The notes below the pieces were generated by a model. The model saw only the letters and a program-made list of their open reading frames with translations. It searched no databases and had not been told where the DNA came from. Shown here one piece after another: positions 11,454 to 22,699 of a stretch of DNA of 64,000 nucleotides (positions are counted from its first letter, which is position 1; each line of letters starts with the position of its first letter). This DNA comes from Tenebrio molitor (taxonomy: Eukaryota; Arthropoda; Insecta; Coleoptera; Tenebrionidae), in NCBI RefSeq assembly GCF_963966145.1, contig NC_091049.1:20274001-20338000 (forward strand), in the 5' to 3' direction. A program made the translations under genes and the position numbers.

Positions 11454-14426
11454 TAGAGCTGGGCCGATACCGATACTCAGTATCGGTTATCGGCCGATAC
11501 TGCAGGCCTTCAGATACGTGCCGATACCAAAAAACTTTCAGATACTTTTATCTGAAAAATATCTGAATTTAATTGAGCAAGCGGCAAGCCGGAAAGCGCC
11601 CACGCTGGTTTTCCAAGAAAACTGGCTAGACAATAACTTGTGGACGTGTTACACTTACAGTGGCGTTTTCAGTGGTGTTTGGAATCTGGATGCATGCTGG
11701 TTGATCTTAATTTTGTAAGTTGTGACTTAGGTTTAGGTACTAATTAGTCTTTATACTTTATTACTTATTACTTATTAGTATTACAAGTTTGAAAATGTCG
11801 CACGTGTGGAAGCACTTTACAAAAACAATCGACAAGAACAAGAGTAACACAGTAAAGTGCAACTATTGTGGAAATCAGTATTCGAGAGGAGGTAATAACA
11901 GTCGTAATTTTAATACTTCCAATTTGACGAAACATTTAAAGCGATGCTCCAAATATAACACAGAAACATCAGCAGGTAGGATAGCCTATTAAACATTATT
12001 AATTTGAATGATTAAGTTGATTTTACCTGACATATCGTAGTTATTATTAGTTATTATTTATTTTAGCTATCAAAAGAACCTTAAATAGTGCCCAAACTTC
12101 TCAATCTCAAACTTTACATTCTAAATTTGATGCTCACAATGCAGAACTAGAAGAAGTAAACCCACACGATGCTGACGACGCCCAAATGGAAGATGACCCA
12201 ACTACCAATTTGTTTGTGCCTGAAGGTAACAATTTTTATTGATAGTGAGATGTTATATTTTTTTTATTTTGCCTTTTGTTTTGATTCAGAATCAGATCAT
12301 GATGATAATATGTCTTTATTATCGTTGCCGTATATTGCTAGTACAAGTTCTGTTACTCTCACTACTGAGAGCAGGGATACAACTGTCATGCAACCTACTT
12401 TGCAAACATTCCTAAACAGAACAAAAAAATTTGACATTAATAATCCAAAGGCACAAGCTATCCATAATGCCATTACTAGGATGATTTGTACAGAATCACT
12501 TCCCTTCAACTTTGTCGAATCCGATGGCTTTAAACATTTAATTAACAAATTATGTCCTAAGTACCAAATACCAAATCGCAAATATTTTTCCGATAAGGTT
12601 GTACCCAAATTGTATCGACGAGCTAAAGAAAAACTTCGGGAACATCTGAATACTGTCACCGCATTTGGTTTTGCCGTCACCACAGACATTTGGACAGCTA
12701 AAGGCAATCACGACTATATTAGCGTAACCGCACATTTCATTGATAATACTTTTAAAAAAAATCATGTCGTGTTGGATGTAATTGGCTTTGAAGGAGCAAC
12801 ACACAATGCGGTTTCAATAGCCGAGAACCTAAGAGAAGCTTTCAGAGAATGGGGTATAGAACAACGGGTGAAAATTGTACTTTCCGATAACGCCGCTAAC
12901 ATGAAAGCCGCGATGAGACAGTTACACTTAGAAAATATAGGTTGTACCGTACACACCTTGCAACTGATTGTGAATTCTGGATGCCTTAATAATTTTGGGT
13001 CTATAAAACTATGCTGCATTCAGCAAGAGCAATAGTAACACACTTTAAACATTCTGTTTCTTCAATGAAATCCCTTCATTCTGCACAAAAAACGTTAGGA
13101 ATGAAGCAGAAGACTTTGCTACAAGATGAACCAACAAGATGGGACTCCACTTATATAATGTTGGAGAGATTATGGGATCAGAAAAGCGCTATTTCTATGG
13201 TTTCATCATCTGCTAATTTCAAAAATAGGAGTAGGGCTGAGTGGTCACTAGCAGAAAATGTACTAAAAATTCTAAAGCATTTTTATGAGGCAACTAAAAG
13301 TTTTAGCAAACATAGTTCGGGTCTGTCTGATGTATGGGCTTTAATAGAATCACTAAAAACTATAATGAAAGATTATTTGACTGAAGATGATGCTGATACA
13401 GATGTTACAGCGGCAACGAAGGAAATTTCATCCCAAATCTCTAAGAGGTTTGGAGAAATAAAAAACAACGAAACATATATTCTAGCCACTGCTTTAGACC
13501 CACGCTACAAAGCGCAACTATTTTCAGATGAAACAAAAGACGAGCTTAAAGATTTGTTGAAGGAGAATTACCCTTTGCGTTATGCTGATGATCATGAAAA
13601 ATCACCACAACAGTATCAAGAGTTTGATAGTCTTGATAAAACCGAGGAAGCGGGCACAATTACATTATTTGCTGTTACCAAAAAATTACTTCTTTCTAAA
13701 AACAAATCAGACGAACATTCAACCGGTACAACTAGCAAAAATAAAAATATTGATCGCGATATTGAAAATGAAATCTCCGTATATTTTCATGAGAGGACAG
13801 AACCATTGGAGTCAGATCCAGTGGAATTCTGGAAAAAGGAAATAAGGTTCCCTCATTTAAAGAAACTAGCAGCATATTACCTAGCTATTCCAGCTGGTTC
13901 CGTATTTTCCGAACAAATATTTTCGGAAACCGGCTGTATTGTAACGAGTAAGAGGACGAGTTTGACTGCAGAACATGTGAAACAATTGATTTTCCTTAAA
14001 AAAAATTGGATGATCTTGGAAAAATAGGCAAAGGATTTTAAATTTTTCGCAAAATATTGAAGGAGAATTACCCTTTGCGTTATGCTGATTTAAATTTAAC
14101 TGTTTTATTTTATTTTTCATTATTGTGTACCTTTAATATTCCTACACCCATAATTTAGAAATGTGTTTTTGTTTTAATCTTCATTCTTCATTTGTCTAAT
14201 AAAATAAAATTAAATATATTAATTTATTTATTCATAATCCATTTTTCTGTTTTATTTACCACTCAATCTAGTTCAAGGATAATGGTTTTTACATGATATT
14301 TACATTGTGATGTAAAAACAAGGTGAAATAAAATTTCAGATGCATTTATCTGAAGTATCGGTATCTGAAAGCTAGTATCGGAGTATCGGTATCGGTATCT
14401 GAAATTCCGGTATCGGCCCAGCTCTA
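11454..14426 (+). mobile_element. hAT element with perfect 8-bp target duplication
   Basis: The ends TAGAGCTGGGCCGATACC and its complement are perfect 18-bp inverted repeats, and ATAATTAT is duplicated at 11446-11453 and 14427-14434. Subterminal arrays of GATACCGATA/GTATCGG words sit inside both ends, as expected for transposase-binding sites. Perfect ends, perfect duplication and a nearly open gene (11795-14027) indicate a recent insertion into the older mariner-like element. Confidence 0.95.
11795..14027 (+). pseudogene. BED-finger hAT transposase, one frameshift
   Basis: Exon 1 (11795-11975) encodes a BED zinc finger (CNYCG ... LTKHLKRC). Exon 2 (12067-12225) and exon 3 (from 12290) follow GT-AG introns and keep phase. 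Exon 3 carries the catalytic hAT core, with TTDIWTAKGNHDYISVT and LSDNAANMKAA. At about 12990-13015 a one-base shift moves the frame from ...CLNNFGS to MLHSARAIVTHFKH, which then runs open to 14027. This second part holds TRWDSTYIMLERL, LDPRYKAQLF and the C-terminal hATC dimerisation block (FPHLKKLAAYYLAIPA ... SLTAEHVKQLIFLKKNW). A polyadenylation signal lies near 14197. Apart from the single shift the gene looks complete; a sequencing error is a possible alternative. Confidence 0.85.
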
Positions 14427-14861
14427 ATAATTATTGCTTACAATTCCAATAAACGTCTGTAAATATTGCCGAAATCGAAGATTTGTTTTTTAGGTTAAAT
14501 CACTTAAATTGTCAACAACAACAACCTTGAATTTTGAAATGTGACATTTAAACGAAACATCTCCGTACCAGTGGCGTCGCGTTTGGCAATAAAGCTGATA
14601 ATTTACTTACTCTTACAAATGTAAAATGTTGCTCTTATTTATCTTATAAATTGTTTCCCTTATCTTATAATAATAATAAAATGCACAATTATAATTCCAA
14701 CGTCTAAAATTCATGAGGTATGATTTATTATAAACTAGCGTTTGAGACCACAAATTGTCTACGGCCATGCTTTGAACGCTTATTTGCGTATGATTCTGCT
14801 ACGACGTGACCGATAATTTGCAACGCTTGCTCTGATTTGGATTCTTGTTGATCACTCTGTA

Positions 14862-15058
14862 TTATGCGGAAGGGTGCAACCAGTAACGGGTTCTGTGTAC
14901 GGTTCGAACCTTATCAAGGTTCAAAAACAAAATTAAATTAAAAATCCAAGCCTTTTGGACTCGGGCCGTCGGTTATTCTTGAATATAGTCTGTTAGTATT
15001 TTATCCAAAAATCTCACACTTCACATGCTTTGCAACGTGTTTGTGAAGTGATTAAGTT
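14862..15058. other. Intergenic, no gene seen
   Basis: Short AT-rich stretch between the mariner-like TIR and the MITE at 15059. No reading frame or repeat was recognised. Confidence 0.4.
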
Positions 15059-15272
15059 AGCTTCAAAAAAAAAACGGGAAATGAAATTTGACCTAATGTG
15101 AATTGGAAATTTAATTTGTCAATTTATATCAATTTGTGTCTGTTTGACAGTAGTATTTCTGACACATAAGTGCAGTTTTTTTAACCTAAATTCTAAAAGG
15201 CCGTTTCAAACTATAAAAATTTAATAAAATCTGACAGAAATTTTTCTGACAATTCCCGTTTTTTTTGAAGCC
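15059..15272. mobile_element. MITE with A-rich inverted ends
   Basis: GCTTCAAAAAAAAAACGGGAA at the left and TTCCCGTTTTTTTTGAAGC at the right form inverted ends about 215 bp apart. There is no coding capacity. The target duplication is not clear. Confidence 0.65.
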
Positions 15273-15358
15273 AACCGTACGTGAGGAACATAGTAATGTA
15301 AATACGTTAAAATCTAATACAAACAAATGTTTTTAAAAGCGCCGATTAGAGTTGAACG

Positions 15359-15455
15359 CTAGAAGGAGCTCTCACCAAAAGTACCTTTGCCTCCAGAACC
15401 CATTACTACCCGCTGGGGCTTTTTATTGTGAACACTATGATTCAATTAAACAGGT
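15359..15455 (+). pseudogene. Single-exon relic of an hAT transposase
   Basis: After one shift the sequence reads PLPPEPITTRWG, closely matching the corresponding exon of the hAT gene at 28514-34790 (PLPPEPVLTRWGSWL). It is an isolated exon-sized piece without recognised ends. Confidence 0.6.
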
Positions 15456-16080
15456 ACATAGATATCTGTATTGAAAATCTAAAATGTAATTTTCAGGTTG
15501 TAATGAATTCTGATTCTGCTAATTCTGTCTGTATTAAGAAGACGCAAAATCTATTTTTGTAATATCTAGTTGTTAAAGGTGGATATCCGGACTGTTTGTC
15601 ACCATGTAAACAACCTCATAACGGCCGGAGTCCGTTAAGGGTGTCCGTTATGAGCGGGAGCGGCCGTTATAAATGACTAAATAACTATAGCAACGTAATC
15701 TAAACTTTATTTTTCAACTTTTTTACAATTGGTACAATAATTAACACTTGTGATCCAAATAACTATTTCTACACCATCTCTACAAAAAGATCATTTCTGG
15801 AGAAATGGCCAGGTCAACAATGGTTAGATAAAAATAGAAGCTGGCTTGATTTGCATTCCCAGCACTGTAGAAAAATGGAATAAAGTGATGAACTTCATGA
15901 AAGACGAAAATACACTTCATGAAAGGTTGTCTCGATCACATTTCTTGCAAATGGTTTTCAACTATGTATAACCAATTGGACCAGTCAGTATTCGCTAAAT
16001 ATGAAAATAGTAAAAATCGAACAAGATCTTGATCTTAAATTATGGACCTCGGGGTAACAGTGGGCAAAATTGACCATAAT
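15456..16080. other. Mostly featureless DNA with GGCCGTTA words
   Basis: No coding evidence in 15456-15780. At 15612-15668 there are inverted TAACGGCC/GGCCGTTA words like those at 451-512, possibly the end of an unrecognised element. 15780-16080 has short decayed frames that may belong to the Harbinger-like relic downstream. Confidence 0.35.
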
Positions 16081-16084
16081 CTTC

Positions 16085-17105
16085 CTTCGCAGCCAAATAA
16101 TGTATAATGCATGGTGAAAAAATTCGTAACTACTGTATTAAAAACAGGCCGAATACCTGGAAAGTGACCGCGCACGAATATTGGACTTTTTTTATATTAT
16201 ACTCGTACTTCGTCTCGACCTCCTTGAAGTAGACGCGTTGAAAAAATTAAGTGATGTCAAGTTGATTTTCTTTTCGAATGATGAAAATTCAGGAAACACA
16301 TTTATTTGCAATAGATATAGGTATGTATTTATGCCAAACAGACATGTGATGTTGAAGTTCAAATAAAAGAAGCAAGTAGTTCAAATGTTATTAAAAATTA
16401 CAAAATAATGAACCACCAAGGATGTAATACTGCTCAAAAGATTGAAAATAAATATTTTGCTGGGTTTCCATCAATTAATGAATACGAACAACTTATATCT
16501 TGCTATTGTTACCCTCAACCACCTTCGATTTTTATTAACAAGAACTATAGAAAATCGCAAACATACTGTTGCCAAAGAAGATAGACTTCTTATTTTTTTA
16601 ATGAAAATGAAACTTGGTGCGACATTTTTACTTGTGTTTAGTTTGGTGTACACAGAACAACAGTGTCAAGAATATTTTATACTTATCTGGAAGAATTAGT
16701 TTCTGCAACATCTAATTTAGTTTTTTGGCCCAACAAAAATATTGTGCAAGCAACAATGCTTTCATCCAAATTGCAGTAACACTCGGATAATTATTGATCG
16801 CACCGAGTTTCGAACAGAAGTGCCATCAACTGTTAATAATCGTGTGTTGTGGTACTCACATTATAAAAAGGGTTTCACCGTAAAGGTGCTCATAGTTAGG
16901 AGGCTTTATTTCATTTAAACCTAAGATCACCGGTGGAAGGAAAAATCATTCTCAAATAACAGTAGAATCAGGATTGGTCGATTATTTAGAAAAATGTGAC
17001 ATTCTTTTGGCCGACAACGAATTTCCTGAAATTAAAAAAGTTCTAAATGAAAGTGGAAAAGAAATAGAAATACATTTTTTCCAAAGCATACTCAAACTTA
17101 GATAA
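16085..17105 (+). pseudogene. PIF/Harbinger-like (ISL2EU/IS4EU-type) transposase
   Basis: A THAP-like scrap (IRNYCIKNRPNTWKVT) is followed by TRTIENRKHTVAKEDRLLIFLMK, FGVHRTTVSRIFYTYLEEL (a helix-turn-helix), VFWPNK and IIIDRTEFRTEVPS, then WYSHYKKGFTVKVLI and DYLEKCDILLADNEF. These are the ordered blocks of DDE_Tnp_4 transposases of the ISL2EU group, with catalytic Asp in IIDRTE and in ILLADNEF. At least six shifts or stops are needed, so it is dead. No TIRs were found. Confidence 0.7.
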
Positions 17106-17418
17106 ACATTTTTGACTGTCTCAATGAAAACGGTGCACACATTGAGTTTGTGTGTAAATTGGGCCTTTTTTGCCACGTGTGGGCCATTTTAATGTATAAA
17201 TCTGTTTCAAAATCGAAAATCCACCAACAGTGCATTCTACCTCGAAAATACATCCGACAACGTCGCCGACTTTTGTTTTTAATGTGTCTGTAAGTGTCAG
17301 AAAAAAGTGGGGTTATGAGAGAAAACTGTTGGACAGTCGTTTTGGTCGTAGTTCATCGTGTTTTTTTTATTCTCATTTTATTATTTCACTCAAAAAGTAT
17401 GATATGGTAGCTAAAACC
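17106..17418. other. Intergenic, no gene seen
   Basis: AT-rich DNA between the Harbinger-like relic and the next MITE. The short open frames show no recognisable motif. Confidence 0.4.
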
Positions 17419-17690
17419 TTTTTTCCGACGACCACTATGAAAAATGCGTAAATTCGCACAAATAACTATTATTGAAAGTTGGCTATTGCATGCAAATAGC
17501 GAACCCGTGTGCAATGAAACTGGTTAGCCAATCAGATACCTTCTAGCCTGTGCGCAATGAAATGATTGCACACAGTTGTAGTAACCATGGCCACCAATGT
17601 ATGTTTTGTCCGCAGCTCTGTCGAATAATATATTTGAAGTTTGAAGGGATGCCGAATATTAGCGTTTTTTTTTTGTGGTCGTCGGAAAAA
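17419..17690. mobile_element. Foldback MITE
   Basis: TTTTTCCGACGACCAC (17419-17435) and its complement (17675-17690) form inverted ends about 270 bp apart. There is no coding capacity. It abuts the palindrome at 17695. Confidence 0.6.
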
Positions 17691-17694
17691 TATC

Positions 17695-17815
17695 GTGTAT
17701 ACCACGTGTTGAAAATTCGATTTCACACTTGTTTGCTTAAGCCACGCGCCTACGGCTTGTGGCTCAATTCTGCAAACTCGTGTGAAATCTTTCATTTTCA
17801 ACTCTTGATATACAA
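17695..17815. repeat. Long imperfect palindrome P2
   Basis: Left arm (GTATACCACGTGTTGAAAAT ...) and right arm (... CATTTTCAACTCTTGATATA) are complementary over ~55 bp, with the centre GCCACGCGCCTACGGC at about 17745-17760. The right border is ATATACTATT, like several other palindromes in the window. Confidence 0.75.
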
Positions 17816-18137
17816 TATACTATTGTACGAGTACATAATAATTATTTTGTGTTTCGAGAATAAACTCAACAGTTCAATGTCAAATTTTGGCGGGAGGTTG
17901 AGCCAACTCAAAAAAATTAAACTTTTTCTAGGGATTTCTTTTTTTCTCCAACATAATTCAACAGGTGGTGGATTTTTGATTTTGAAACAGATTATAAGTC
18001 TGTTTACTCTTTCTATGGTTACTATTAAAGTATTTATTGATTTATTACAGTAAGCCCGGTTTACTCAACTCAATTTTGGCTAAATTTCTGAATAAGACTT
18101 GTCTGTCCGCGGCTGTATATTTGTAATAAATATATAT

Positions 18138-20235
18138 AATTGTCCGTTTCCTCTAAGGTTATATTGGGGCCGTAGAATTATCCCCATTGTGTAAAAGTCC
18201 ATTTGTCTACAATAGAAAACATTTTGTGGTTGTAAACAAGCAAGTAAACCCGGCTGGCTGTTTCGTTCAGAGTGGGACTGAGGCAAATTTGTCGAAATAT
18301 GAATTCCAATTTATAAATTTTAGTTTGTAGAGATTATGTTGAAAAATAAGCTTATTTTCTTGTTGTAGTGGTAATGTTTATGATTATTCTTGGAACCCGG
18401 GATTATCAGCTTTCTCTACTTGTGAGAGATGGCATTTTGTGATTACCTGTGGAGATAATTACTGTTAATAGGTCACCTCCCTTAGCCCCTTCTGTTTTTT
18501 TTTCCAAGAAAACTTTCTCGAAATAATATTTAAACCCCAATATTTGCTTCAACCCTCTCATTTAGACTAAAAATTCTCTAGTGGTTGTTTGTGAGTGAAT
18601 ATATAAAAATTTGTGATGGAAGCAATATTTCGTCCTTGGGAGTGTGAAGCTAGTACTAGTGCTCCACCACAAGCTGCTGCCAATGTGGATCATGTTGAAG
18701 AAAATGATGGAAGAAAACGGGTTCATCTTCTTCCTGAATCTAAACAAATTGTTTACAACGTGTATGAAGGTCTAGTCGCAAGGGGGTGCTCTAATCCAAT
18801 TAAGGAGACCAGCGAATTAACCAGGGTACCATATACTTCGGTTCAGAAGATAATAACAAATCCAAACTTTGAAAAAAAGGAGAGAAAGACCAAGAAGTTT
18901 CGGCGGATTAGCGAAAACCTAGGAGTGGAAATTAAAAATATTATTTATGAATCCTACAAGAATAATGTGGTTCCAACAACTAAAAATCTAATGGGAAAGC
19001 TTGAAGAGAAAGGATTTGAAATTCGTTATTGTGAAGACACATTTAGATTATATTTAAGAAGTATAGGATTTTTTTATCGGATGTTGGATCGACGTCTAGC
19101 AATTATGGAGACACCCCGCCTTAAAAAACTCAGATTTGAGTATATTCATCAAATTCGAAAATTTAGAGCAGAACCGTTCCATAATTGTCCTGGATGAAAC
19201 ATGGTACGATTCCCACGACGTACTGAAAAAAGGCATTACCGATGGCACCAGTAAGTGCGTCTTGAATACTCCTCCATCTCGTGGAAAACGAATTATAATT
19301 CTTGCTGCCGGAAGTGAAAATGGTTGGGTAGAAGGCTCGTTATTGTTATCTGCCAAAAATATCAAGGACTGCTCGGCCGACTATCACCAGGACATGGATG
19401 GGGCTCTTTTTGAAAGTTGGTTTCAAAACCAGTTGTTGCCAAACATACCGCAAAACTCAGTAATATTAATGGACAATGCGAAGTACCACTCAAGGCATCT
19501 TATTAAAAAACCGTCGCAGGCAACGCGAAAAGATGAGATTTTAAATTTTATGGCAAGTCACAACATCGCAGTTCCACAGAAAAATACTAAAAAAGACTTA
19601 CTGGAGATATTAAAAAACCATGACATTCCGCAACAGTACGTTGTCGATGAAACTGCAAAAGAGAGAGGACACACTGTTTTGAGACTACTGCCATACTATA
19701 GCGTGCTGAATCCAATAGAATTAATATGGAGTAGTTTGAAAAGAGGCATTCGGCAAAGTAACGTAGCCCCAAATTTAAGTGCAGCTGTTGTGGAGTTGAT
19801 AAGACAGGAGGTGAAAAAGATTGACTCAAACCTGTGGAGAAATTGTTTCGCCACGTAATCAACGTCGAAAATTCTTATTTGTCCCCCACAATGCCCGAAT
19901 TAATCATAAATTTAGCTGAAGATAGTGACGACGAAGAAACTATATTTTGAAAATAGTGATAGCGACGAAGATTGTTAATTTTAATTAGATGTGCACGTTA
20001 TTTTACGTATATGTAAATGTTATTTCTTTATATAAATTTCTTTTTATAAAACTTTTGTTTCCAAGCGTTTTCTTTAATTCTCCCTTAAACCGGACCTTGT
20101 ACATCCACCCCAACCGCTTTTAAAATTTGATTTATTGCAGGGGCGCGTGGCTTCTGAAACCCACACAAAAGGGCAGCTTATTAGGAGGTAACTACTTTTA
20201 CGGCCCCAATATAACCTTAGAGGAAACGGACAATT
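18138..20235 (+). mobile_element. IS630/Tc1-type element with 81-residue D-E spacing, copy 1
   Basis: Inverted repeats of ~37 bp, left CCGTTTCCTCTAAGGTTATA within 18138-18174 and right complement within 20199-20235, enclose the transposase gene at 18616-19857. The size of about 2.1 kb suits an IS630/Tc1-type element. The terminal bases and target duplication are uncertain because the flanks are AT-rich. Confidence 0.8.
18616..19857 (+). pseudogene. DDE transposase, IS630/Tc1 class, possibly Sailor-like
   Basis: The first frame (18616-19197, ~193 residues) holds the N-terminal helix-turn-helix region (SELTRVPYTSVQKIITNPNF) and YLRSIGFFYR. The second (to 19857) holds IIVLDETWYDSH (first Asp), ILMDNAKYHSRH (second Asp) and YYSVLNPIELIWSSLKRG (catalytic Glu). 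I count 81 residues between the second Asp and the Glu, far above the 34-41 of classical Tc1/mariner families. This matches what I recall of the DD82E/Sailor group; the name is an inference. The two frames overlap around 19136-19197, so one frameshift separates them. A shifted tail downstream (MPELIINLAEDSDDEE) resembles the tails of the other copies. Confidence 0.75.
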
Positions 20236-20254
20236 ATAAATTTCTACGATTCTA

Positions 20255-20475
20255 GGAAAAGAATCCTCAATAGAAGAAGCAATCCAACACCAAAAAGGTT
20301 TTTATTAAACACAATGGAGATCAATACTATTTAAACCCTAAATACAGATATTATGGCCAAGTTCAGTCGGGAATGGCCATTTTGGGTTTAAATAGGACTG
20401 ATTTTGTAGTCTTTGCAAGTAAGGACAACAGCTTCTTAAACATTAATGTATCAAGAGATCATGATTTTTTTTTAA
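20255..20475 (+). pseudogene. YqaJ-type exonuclease domain fragment
   Basis: With one shift the frame reads SSIEEAIQHQKGFY, then YYGQVQSGMAILGLNRTDFV and ASKDNSFLNINVSRD, the core (QxQ and D-F-V-V) of YqaJ/lambda-exonuclease-like domains found in insect transposon proteins. Only about 70 residues remain. A matching N-terminal YqaJ segment follows the Mutator-like transposase at 24190-24420. Confidence 0.55.
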
Positions 20476-20646
20476 ATTTTGTTTTACTTTGAAATTATTT
20501 TGTCCACATGTTGCACTATGTTTGTGTAAATAATTCATAAAATAAAATACAGTATTTATGTAATTGAAATGCTCAAAATTCCAACCAACCAATCTGCTGC
20601 CAAAGAAATTTCCCGACAGATACGAGTGTTTTTCCAAACCAATTGC

Positions 20647-20804
20647 AATACAATGAAACCATCTGCTAAAATAATGCATTTCTGTTGTCTGTCTATAAGT
20701 AAGGGTCGTAGAAAAAATCCATTTCCGAGAATGTACTGTTGGCATATTTCGAAGACAATTCTAATACAATGAAACCATCTGCCAAAATAATGCATTTCTG
20801 TTGT
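20647..20804. repeat. Two 42-bp direct repeats, 116 bp apart
   Basis: 20647-20688 and 20763-20804 differ by one base (AATACAATGAAACCATCTGC at the start). This is a local duplication with no recognised function. Confidence 0.8.
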
Positions 20805-20819
20805 ATCATTGTTGATTGT

Positions 20820-21560
20820 GTTAATAAACCCACGTATACTTTTATTATGCAACAAGCGCGATTGCAAAAAGTACGACCAAGAGCTAGAGGATTTAAACTC
20901 GATGAAAAAATATTATCACTTGCATAATCCAAAAGGCTATCAATTACTATCAAAAAATATTTGTTTACCATCATCACGGACATTACCAAATATGTTAAAC
21001 AAAATTCCATGCAGACCAGGGATTAATAAACAAATCTTGAACAGTTTAAAAACAAGAGTTCAAGATTTAAAAGAAAATGAGAAATTCTGCGCAGTCGTAT
21101 TTGACGAAATTTCCATTGCACCTTTGCTGCAGTACAACAGCAAAGAAGATTACATAAAAGGGGTAGAAGATTTTAGAAACCCTAGAACATCGCGTATTAA
21201 TTACGCTGTGTTTTTTTATAAAAGGAATTTATCGGCAGTTCAAACAACCCTTTTCTTTTTGCTTCAGTCATGGGCCTATTAAAGCTGTAAAATTTAAAAA
21301 AACTTGATTCAAGAAGTTATCACAGAATGTCAGCTATAAATTTGTTAATGAAGGCCACAAATCAAGAATGATTAAGAGCAGGATATTTTGATATTTTGGA
21401 TTCCTAGTTAATGAAGAAGAAGTGGTTCCATTCTACGATGTACCCCATTTATTTATGGGTAAAAGAAACAACTTGTTGACAAAGGACCTTCATTTTGAAC
21501 ATGAAGGGAAGCAGAAAATTGCAAAATGGGATCATATAAAACAGTTTTTTCACTACTAGT
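20820..21560 (+). pseudogene. P-element/THAP9-like transposase, central part
   Basis: The frame at 20809-21282 has YYHLHNPKGYQLLSK, LPSSRTLPNMLNKI and CAVVFDEISIAPLL; the VVFDEIS block contains the first catalytic Asp of P-like transposases. After shifts, VPFYDVPHLFMGKRNNLLT and KIAKWDHIKQFF follow, matching the domain after the catalytic core. The THAP domain and the C-terminus are not here. Confidence 0.7.
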
Positions 21561-21871
21561 CTGAGAAGGCATCATTATTTACCCCTGGCCCAAACCCAGA
21601 AGTAGAGTCTCTCCTGCTGGTTAATAATTGCTGCGTTCGGCAATGTGCTCAGACGGGCTCAGAGGGATCTAGGCTTCCGTTTATCGTTCGACAAATCCCT
21701 CAATTTCATCGACCACAACCTAGATTTAAAGCTAAAAGCGTTCGGTAATTGCGTCGGAGAGCTCTAGAGAGCGCTCAAGATCCTCGGTGTTGGGGCGCGA
21801 GAATCGAGATCTACGAGGGAATCATAATTGAGGTAAGTTATTTTGTTTCCATCCAAGTAAGAAGAAGTAAA
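21561..21871. other. Intergenic with duplicated GCGTTCGG words
   Basis: No gene seen. GCGTTCGGCAAT (~21632) and GCGTTCGGTAAT (~21738) each begin a similar ~35-bp stretch and may be subterminal repeats of the element carrying the zeste-like gene. Confidence 0.3.
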
Positions 21872-22640
21872 ATGTCTCGATCTGCAAGGATGACGAAAAA
21901 ACAAAAAGAGCTCCTCATTAGTGTGCTGGAAAGTAAACCGTATTTAATTCAAGGGCGAGCCAAGAATGGAGTGGAGTTACAGCGGTTCAACGAAAAGTGG
22001 AACGAGTTGGCCGAAGAACTCAATAAAGTTGAAGGTTGAAGACTTCAAAGCAATGGCGAGAGGTAAGTCTCTAATAAAAAAAATTATGACTGTTAAATGT
22101 ACATATGTAACTATTTTTAGACATTAAGTGACTTCAAAAGTGCCGTGAAAAAGAAAGCCAGGTTAAGGCACTTAAATGCCACAAAAACGGGAGGAGGACC
22201 TAGTAGCCAGCAAGACCTGTTACCGTTGGAGGAACGGTTATTGGCGTTACTGGCGCCTGTTGTAATAGCCGGGATTCCAGAAATAGGGGAAGCTGGTCTA
22301 AGAATAGAAATAATTGCTGCACCGAATGATTTGGAAATTTCATTCGAAGATTTGGTAAGTTTATTACTGCTTTAATTATATTATTGGACAAAGTGTAATG
22401 TAATTAAAATTGTAGCCAGTTGCTGTTGAAGTGGCAAATGAGAATGAACAAGATCAAGGAGATGGCAGTGATAAAACAGATTATCACAACATTTTGGTAT
22501 GTTTTTAAAACTATTTGTCCAATGTTTATACATGCCTTAAAATTCTTACCGGTCCCCTCTTCCAAAAAAGAAAAAAACAGGGACACTCGAGCACATAGTA
22601 GAACAACACGAGGAATATTTACCTAGCTTAAGCAGTTCCA
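21872..22640 (+). pseudogene. Zeste-like Myb/SANT protein, copy 1
   Basis: Exon 1 (21872-22062) encodes MTKKQKELLISVLESKPYL and FNEKWNELAEELNKVEG, the Myb/SANT-like DNA-binding domain (Myb_DNA-bind_5 type) of regulatory-protein-zeste-like proteins. A one-base shift precedes KTSKQWRE at the donor. Exon 2 (22120-22354) gives FKSAVKKKARLRHLNATKTG and LPLEERLLALL. Exon 3 (about 22416-22498) gives PVAVEVANENEQDQGDG. GT-AG introns of ~57-61 bp separate them. Such proteins are encoded beside PIF/Harbinger transposases in insects; no Harbinger transposase lies next to it here. Confidence 0.7.
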
Positions 22641-22699
22641 ACCTGACGTTAGCTCAGTCTTCACGATGAAAATGTTCAACCAGCAAAAAAATTTATCAA

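Larger units (their letters stand above)
10428..14861. mobile_element. Mariner-like element split by an hAT insertion
   Basis: Inverted ends CAGAGTGATCAACAAGAA (from 10430) and its complement (to 14859) are flanked by TA on both sides, as in Tc1/mariner insertions; a TTA on each outer flank is also compatible. Without the hAT element at 11454-14426 it would be about 1.46 kb. The minus strand between 10860 and 11430 carries decayed coding, including a GEHLEQFL-like end that recalls the C-terminus of DUF4817-type mariner transposases and an N-terminal FTIKEKAFLLDYF-like block. It is long dead. Confidence 0.7.

Noticed and set aside
10425..14864. TTA duplication implying a Harbinger-type outer element
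   Set aside because: TTA occurs on both flanks, but the ends also fit CAGAGTG...CACTCTG bounded by TA, and the decayed coding resembles mariner; the TA reading is preferred.
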